Shown here piece after piece: positions 5,523 through 9,036 of a DNA stretch of 9,036 nucleotides. The translations under genes and the position numbers were made by a program. Position 1 is the stretch's first letter. Each line of letters starts with the position of its first letter. The notes under the pieces were generated by a model that was not told the DNA's origin, made no database searches, and saw only the letters and a program-made list of their open reading frames with translations. Source of the stretch: Spirochaetaceae bacterium (GTDB lineage: Bacteria > Spirochaetota > Spirochaetia > Treponematales > Breznakiellaceae); assembly GCA_031278935.1 (NCBI GenBank), contig JAITJK010000244.1, forward strand, positions 1 to 9,036. The letters run 5' to 3'.

Positions 5523-6578
5523 ATGAAGATTGCTATTAATGGCTTTGGCCGTATCGGCCGCCTCGTGTTTCAGGCGCTTGTGGGACAAGGACTGCTGGGA
5601 AAGGACAAGATCGACGTGGTTGCGGTGGTAGACATTTCTACGGACGCGAAATATTTCGCTTACCAACTCAAATATGATTCCACCCAGGGACAAATGAAGG
5701 CCGATATTGGCGTCAAGGGAGACGATATTCTGGTGGTCAATGGGCATGAGATCAAATGTCTCTCCGGCAAAGGCCTCAGCCCGGCCCAGCTCCCTTGGAA
5801 GGACCTAGGGGTCGAGTACGTCATCGAATCCACCGGGATTTATACCAACGAAAAAGCCTACGGGCACCTGGAGGGAGGGGCGAAGAAGGTGATCATTTCC
5901 GCTCCGGGTAAATCTGCGGATGCCCAGAAGCCTATCAAGACCATCGTCATGGGGGTAAACGAGGGTGAATATGATGCTTCCAAGCATTCCGTGCTTTCCA
6001 ACGCCAGCTGCACCACCAACTGTCTCGCCCCGGTGGTGCATGTCATCCTGAAAGAAGGCTTTGGTATTGAAACCGGTCTTATGACCACCATCCACGCCTA
6101 TACCGCTACCCAGAAGACCGTGGACGGGGTCTCGGCAAAAGACTGGCGGGGTGGACGGGCTGCGGCCATCAATATCATCCCCTCCACCACCGGCGCGGCC
6201 AAGGCAGTAGGTGAGGTGCTTCCCTCCACCAAGGGTAAACTCACGGGTATGTCCTTCCGGGTGCCCACCCCTACAGGTTCTGTGGTGGACCTCACCTTCC
6301 GGGCCGCGAAAGATACCTCCATTCAGGAAATCGACCAGGCCTTGAAAAAAGCGGCGACCTCCTATCTCAAGGGCGTTCTGGCCGCGTGTGATGAAGAGAT
6401 CGTGTCCACGGACATCATCCATAATGCCCATTCTTCGATTTACGACAGCCTGGCCACCTTGCAGAATAACCTCCCCGGGGAGAAGCGCTTCTTCAAAGTG
6501 GTTTCTTGGTATGATAACGAGTGGGGTTATTCCAACCGGGTGGTAGACCTCCTCAAATACATTGACAGCAAAAAATAG
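5523..6578 (+). CDS. gap: Glyceraldehyde-3-phosphate dehydrogenase, type I
   Basis: Oxidises glyceraldehyde-3-phosphate with NAD and phosphate to 1,3-bisphosphoglycerate, a cytosolic step of glycolysis. 351 residues from the ATG at 5523 with GGGGG five bases upstream; an in-frame TTG at 5511 is a poorer start. INGFGRIGR (5-13) is the dinucleotide-binding turn. D37 in VVDIST suggests NAD rather than NADP. ASCTTNCLAP carries the catalytic C163, and H191 in TTIHAYTATQ is the base. TGAAKAVGEVLP (223-234) and SWYDNEWGYSNRV (328-340) complete the family pattern. The segment around 31-60 (IDVVAVVDISTDAKYFAYQL) and the KADIGVKGDD insertion closely resemble trypanosome glycosomal GAPDH as I remember it, more than E. 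coli gapA. It is first of three adjacent triose-phosphate enzymes and has its own promoter. Confidence 0.97.
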   Translation: MKIAINGFGRIGRLVFQALVGQGLLGKDKIDVVAVVDISTDAKYFAYQLKYDSTQGQMKADIGVKGDDILVVNGHEIKCLSGKGLSPAQLPWKDLGVEYVIESTGIYTNEKAYGHLEGGAKKVIISAPGKSADAQKPIKTIVMGVNEGEYDASKHSVLSNASCTTNCLAPVVHVILKEGFGIETGLMTTIHAYTATQKTVDGVSAKDWRGGRAAAINIIPSTTGAAKAVGEVLPSTKGKLTGMSFRVPTPTGSVVDLTFRAAKDTSIQEIDQALKKAATSYLKGVLAACDEEIVSTDIIHNAHSSIYDSLATLQNNLPGEKRFFKVVSWYDNEWGYSNRVVDLLKYIDSKK

Positions 6579-6585
6579 GGGACGA

Positions 6586-6604
6586 ACCCTCCCGCACAGA
6601 GGGT
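6586..6604 (+). repeat. Hairpin in the gap-pgk spacer
   Basis: ACCCTC (6586-6591) pairs with GAGGGT (6599-6604) around CCGCACA, seven bases after the gap stop. No T-run follows. It could stabilise the gap message 3' end or belong to a regulated leader together with the terminator at 6643-6684. Confidence 0.35.
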
Positions 6605-6642
6605 GTGTTCCCGGTTGGGAGCAGCCCTAAGGCAGAAGACCC

Positions 6643-6684
6643 AAGGCCCCGCCCTTTTTAAGGCCGGGGCCTTTTTACTTTTTT
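6643..6684 (+). terminator. Strong intrinsic terminator or attenuator between gap and pgk
   Basis: AAGGCCCCG (6643-6651) and CGGGGCCTT (6665-6673) make a 9-bp GC-rich stem, followed by TTTTT-AC-TTTTTT up to 6684. This is a textbook intrinsic terminator, ending 20 bases before the pgk ATG. It should cut gap transcripts and reduce readthrough into pgk. I see no clear separate promoter between it and pgk, so pgk and tpiA presumably depend on readthrough or a promoter inside gap. Confidence 0.8.
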
Positions 6685-6704
6685 CTAGTTTCAAGGAGTA
6701 TAGT

Positions 6705-7967
6705 ATGATTAAAACCGTAAAGAACGTAGACCTCAAGGGAAAACGGGTCATCATGCGGGTGGACTTCAATGTCCCCATGAAGGATGGCGTAGTCCAGGAC
6801 GATACGCGGATCCGCGCCGCGTTGCCAACTATCCAATACATTCTGGATCAGGGGGTGAAGACCCTGACCTTGATGAGCCACCTGGGGGACCCAATTAAAG
6901 ACGCCAAGTCCGCCAAGGAGAAGGCGGAAAAAGCGGGCAAGAGCTTTGACGAGAAGACCTACATCCAGGGTAAACACCGCCTTACCCCAGTGGCGGCATA
7001 TCTGGAAAAGAAACTGGGCAAACCGGTGATCTTTGCCGGGGAAGATTCCTGCTACGGCAAGAAGGCCTTCATCGATGCCCAAAGCCCCGGTTCGGTGATC
7101 ATGTTGGAGAATACTCGGTTTCATAAGGAAGAAACCTCCAAAGATGCTGCGGCCCGGGATAAACTTGCCCAAGAACTGGCTAGCTATGGGGATATTTTTG
7201 TCAACGACGCCTTTGGTACCGCTCACCGCGATCACGCTTCCACCGCCTCGATTGCCAAATTCGTGCCGGTTTCCGTGGCGGGCTTCCTCATGGAAAAAGA
7301 AGTGGCCTACTTGGAACCCATTGTTACCAATCCCCAGAAGCCCTTGGCGGCCATCATCGGCGGGGCCAAGGTCTCGTCCAAAATCGCGGTGCTGGAGAGC
7401 CTACTTAAGAACGCCTCGGCCCTCATCATCGGTGGAGGTATGGCCTATACGTTCCTCAAGGTCCAGGGCCATAAGGTCGGAAAATCTCTGGTGGAAACGG
7501 ATCAGCTGGATACGGCCCAGCGGATCCTGGAGGCTGCGAAAAAACAGGGGGTGGATATCCTGCTGCCCTTGGATCACCTGGGGGCCGAAGCCTTTGACGC
7601 TGGGGCAAAACCTGTAGCTATCGAGGGCATCGACATTCCCGACAACCTTTTAGGATTGGACGTGGGTCCGAAAACCCTGGCGAAGTACCAAGAAGTCCTG
7701 GCAAAAGCCAAAACCATTGTATGGAACGGCCCCGTAGGGGTCTTTGAATTCCCGGCTTTTGCCAAGGGCACTGAGGCCCTGGCCAAGTTCGTCGCCGAAG
7801 CTACGGGCAAAGGGGTCATCACCGTGGTAGGGGGTGGCGATTCCGTGGCTGCGGTGAACCAATTCGGCTTGGCCGCCCAGATGAGCCATGTATCCACCGG
7901 CGGTGGCGCTTCCCTGGAACTCTTGGAAGGGAAGAAACTCCCGGGCATTGAAGTAACCCGGGGCTAA
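6705..7967 (+). CDS. pgk: Phosphoglycerate kinase
   Basis: Transfers phosphate from 1,3-bisphosphoglycerate to ADP in glycolysis. 420 residues from the ATG at 6705, chosen for AAGGAG six bases upstream; the frame is open further back but runs through the terminator. RVDFNVP (18-24), DTRIRAALPTI (33-43), ENTRF (135-139) and FGTAHRDHAS (170-179) form the substrate side. GGAKVSSKI (219-227), WNGPVGVFE (340-348, E348) and GGGDSVAAV (376-384) form the nucleotide side. Two points are odd: SHLGDP (58-63) has D62 where the family has SHLGRP, whose arginine contacts 3-phosphoglycerate, and about 20 charged residues follow (KDAKSAKEKAEKAGKSF) that are absent from usual bacterial PGKs. I recall this pattern in treponemes. 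The length is slightly above the usual 390-400. It lies between gap and tpiA. Confidence 0.97.
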   Translation: MIKTVKNVDLKGKRVIMRVDFNVPMKDGVVQDDTRIRAALPTIQYILDQGVKTLTLMSHLGDPIKDAKSAKEKAEKAGKSFDEKTYIQGKHRLTPVAAYLEKKLGKPVIFAGEDSCYGKKAFIDAQSPGSVIMLENTRFHKEETSKDAAARDKLAQELASYGDIFVNDAFGTAHRDHASTASIAKFVPVSVAGFLMEKEVAYLEPIVTNPQKPLAAIIGGAKVSSKIAVLESLLKNASALIIGGGMAYTFLKVQGHKVGKSLVETDQLDTAQRILEAAKKQGVDILLPLDHLGAEAFDAGAKPVAIEGIDIPDNLLGLDVGPKTLAKYQEVLAKAKTIVWNGPVGVFEFPAFAKGTEALAKFVAEATGKGVITVVGGGDSVAAVNQFGLAAQMSHVSTGGGASLELLEGKKLPGIEVTRG

Positions 7968-7974
7968 ATAACCA

Positions 7975-8012
7975 AACAGGAGAAGCCGAGAGACCGGTTT
8001 CTCCTCTGTTTT
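7975..8012 (+). terminator. Hairpin with short T-run between pgk and tpiA
   Basis: AACA-GGAGAA (7975-7984) pairs with TTCTCC-(TC)-TGTT (7999-8010) across a two-base bulge, and an inner CCG/CGG stem caps it. It ends in TGTTTT. The T-run is short and the tpiA ribosome binding site follows at once, so it is more likely a partial terminator or a stability element that tunes tpiA than a full stop. Confidence 0.42.
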
Positions 8013-8026
8013 AAGGAGCAACAACG

Positions 8027-8776
8027 ATGAGAAACTACTCTATTGCGGGAAACTGGAAAATGCACAAGACCCGCGCCGAGGCTGCGGCGCTGGCCAAAGA
8101 ATTGGTGACCCAGCTCAAGGACGGAAAACACCAGTACCTGGTGGCGCCCTCTTTTACGGCCCTGGAAACCGTGGCGACTATCCTGAAGGGGAGCAATATC
8201 CTCTTGGGGGCCCAGAACATGGCGGCGGAAGAACAAGGGGCTCATACCGGGGAGGTCTCGGTCCTTCAGCTCAAGGACCTGGGGGTGCATACGGTGATTC
8301 TGGGGCACAGCGAGCGCCGGCATACCTACAAAGAAGACGACGGGCTTATCAACAAAAAGGTGCGCTTGGCCTTGCAGCACGGCCTTTCGGTCATCCTTTG
8401 TGTGGGAGAACTCTTGTCCGAACGGGAAGCCGGCAAAGCCGAGGCGGTGTGTGAAACCCAGACCGTCCAGGGGCTTACCGGGGTAAGTGCGGCGGACCTT
8501 GCGCGAGTAACCATTGCCTACGAGCCGGTTTGGGCTATTGGCACGGGCAAGACCGCCACACCGGAGGATGCGGACGCCATTCACGCCTATATTCGCCAGG
8601 TCGTCGCGCGGCTTTACGGCGCTCCGGCGTCCCAGCAGATCCTCATCCAGTACGGCGGTTCGGTAAAGCCCGACAATGCTGCCCAGCTTATGGCTAAGGA
8701 GAACATTGACGGCGCCCTGGTAGGCGGTGCGGCCCTCAAAGCCGATACCTTTGTCCCGATTGCCAAGTTTCAGTAA
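8027..8776 (+). CDS. tpiA: Triose-phosphate isomerase
   Basis: Interconverts dihydroxyacetone phosphate and glyceraldehyde-3-phosphate, a cytosolic TIM-barrel dimer. 249 residues, the standard length. Start ATG at 8027 with AAGGAG eight bases upstream. All catalytic parts are intact: N9 and K11 in AGNWKMH (7-13), H94 in ILGHSERR (91-98), the general base E166 and mobile loop 6 in AYEPVWAIGTGKT (164-176), and the phosphate-binding YGGSV (209-213) and VGGAAL (232-237). It lies 59 bases after pgk, with the hairpin at 7975-8012 between them, and a strong terminator follows. Supplying substrate to GAPDH, it completes a compact lower-glycolysis unit. Confidence 0.97.
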   Translation: MRNYSIAGNWKMHKTRAEAAALAKELVTQLKDGKHQYLVAPSFTALETVATILKGSNILLGAQNMAAEEQGAHTGEVSVLQLKDLGVHTVILGHSERRHTYKEDDGLINKKVRLALQHGLSVILCVGELLSEREAGKAEAVCETQTVQGLTGVSAADLARVTIAYEPVWAIGTGKTATPEDADAIHAYIRQVVARLYGAPASQQILIQYGGSVKPDNAAQLMAKENIDGALVGGAALKADTFVPIAKFQ

Positions 8777-8795
8777 ATTTTTTCTCTTTTTCTGA

Positions 8796-8824
8796 AGGGG
8801 CCTCTGGGCCCCTAGTTTTATTTT
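8796..8824 (+). terminator. Intrinsic terminator after tpiA
   Basis: AGGGGCC (8796-8802) pairs with GGCCCCT (8807-8813) around the tetraloop TCTG, followed by AGTTTTATTTT. It begins 20 bases after the tpiA stop and closes the glycolytic cluster. Confidence 0.87.
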
Positions 8825-8881
8825 GCGAACCAGAGTGCTCCCCCGCAATGCCGAAGGCCCTGGAGCGAGGGGTGTCTTCCG

Positions 8882-8910
8882 TTGACCAACGAACTAAGTT
8901 CCGGTATGAT
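8882..8910 (+). promoter_or_regulatory. Sigma70-like promoter near right edge
   Basis: TTGACC (8882-8887) and TATGAT (8905-8910) are five-of-six matches to both consensus boxes with the ideal 17-base spacing. It lies after the tpiA terminator and points at the reading frame leaving the window at the right, so it most likely starts a new transcription unit near 8917. Confidence 0.6.
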
Positions 8911-8960
8911 TATAGCTGGGATGTTACGGATAAGTAGTATTCTTTGTAAGGTAGTGAGCT

Positions 8961-9036
8961 ATGCGGTGGTACAATAGGATTTTCAAAATGAGCTTCCCGA
9001 TTCTGAATGGAATTCCTATGAATGGAGCAATGGGGC
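8961..9036 (+). CDS. Partial gene start at right edge, unrecognised
   Basis: An open frame begins at the ATG at 8961 (MRWYNRIFKMSFPILNGIPM...) or at the in-frame ATG at 8988 (MSFPILNGIPMNGAMG), the latter preceded by AGGA eight bases upstream. It runs to the end of the window. The second start has the better ribosome binding site. A well-spaced promoter lies at 8882-8910. About 25 residues are too few to assign a family, and I recognise none. Confidence 0.32.
   Translation, partial: MRWYNRIFKMSFPILNGIPMNGAMG

Noticed and set aside
5805..6431. A 208-codon minus-strand frame opposite gap
   Set aside because: It is antisense to an unmistakable GAPDH; its Gly/His-rich composition is that of a shadow frame.
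6603..6704. N-terminal extension of PGK in the same open frame
   Set aside because: It would translate through the terminator; AAGGAG is correctly placed before the ATG at 6705, where PGK homology begins.
7964..8848. A 294-codon open frame on the minus strand opposite tpiA
   Set aside because: It is antisense to a fully intact triose-phosphate isomerase, has no family motifs, and starts within the terminator region; it reflects the codon bias of tpiA.
8830..8880. Loose complementarity between CCCCCGC and GCGAGGGG after the tpiA terminator
   Set aside because: It needs several bulges and has no T-run; not convincing as a second terminator.

Overview
The window reads as chromosomal DNA of a spirochaete, most likely Treponema or a close relative. 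This rests on two recognised glycolytic proteins: the GAPDH is of the type shared by treponemes and the glycosomes of trypanosomes, and the PGK carries a long 'SHLGDP...' insertion that I recall from treponemal PGKs. The assignment comes from remembered family features, not from a search.

Layout, left to right. Positions 1-1810 are on the minus strand: a large N-acylglucosamine 2-epimerase-family protein (285-1799), then, after a gap holding a nested inverted-repeat structure (141-230), the first ten codons of a gene running off the left edge. Those codons resemble the start of an acylneuraminate (CMP-sialic acid type) cytidylyltransferase. Together they hint at an acidic-sugar or cell-surface glycan locus. 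Positions 1811-2407 hold no convincing intact gene. They contain several hairpins and short minus-strand reading frames that look protein-like but are broken, possibly a decayed gene. A class I/II PLP aminotransferase follows on the minus strand (2408-3703).

Positions 3704-4576 form a mobile-element-like island: a gene resembling REP-associated tyrosine (Y1/IS200-like) transposases in which both histidines of the HUH metal motif are replaced, followed by a perfect 17-bp hairpin and further small inverted repeats, two of them associated with the word GGGGTCAG. A class I SAM-dependent methyltransferase (4577-5377) comes next.

The right half is a tidy same-strand glycolytic cluster, gap (5523-6578), pgk (6705-7967) and tpiA (8027-8776). 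Triose-phosphate isomerase feeds glyceraldehyde-3-phosphate to GAPDH, and PGK makes ATP from the 1,3-bisphosphoglycerate produced. A sigma70-like promoter precedes gap, a strong intrinsic terminator or attenuator sits between gap and pgk, a weaker hairpin lies between pgk and tpiA, and a clear terminator ends the cluster. A good sigma70-like promoter (8882-8910) then precedes a reading frame leaving the right edge.

The most unusual items are the HUH-less transposase-like gene with its hairpin island, the aspartate in place of a substrate-binding arginine in PGK, and the structured element at 141-230. I see no CRISPR array, rRNA or tRNA.
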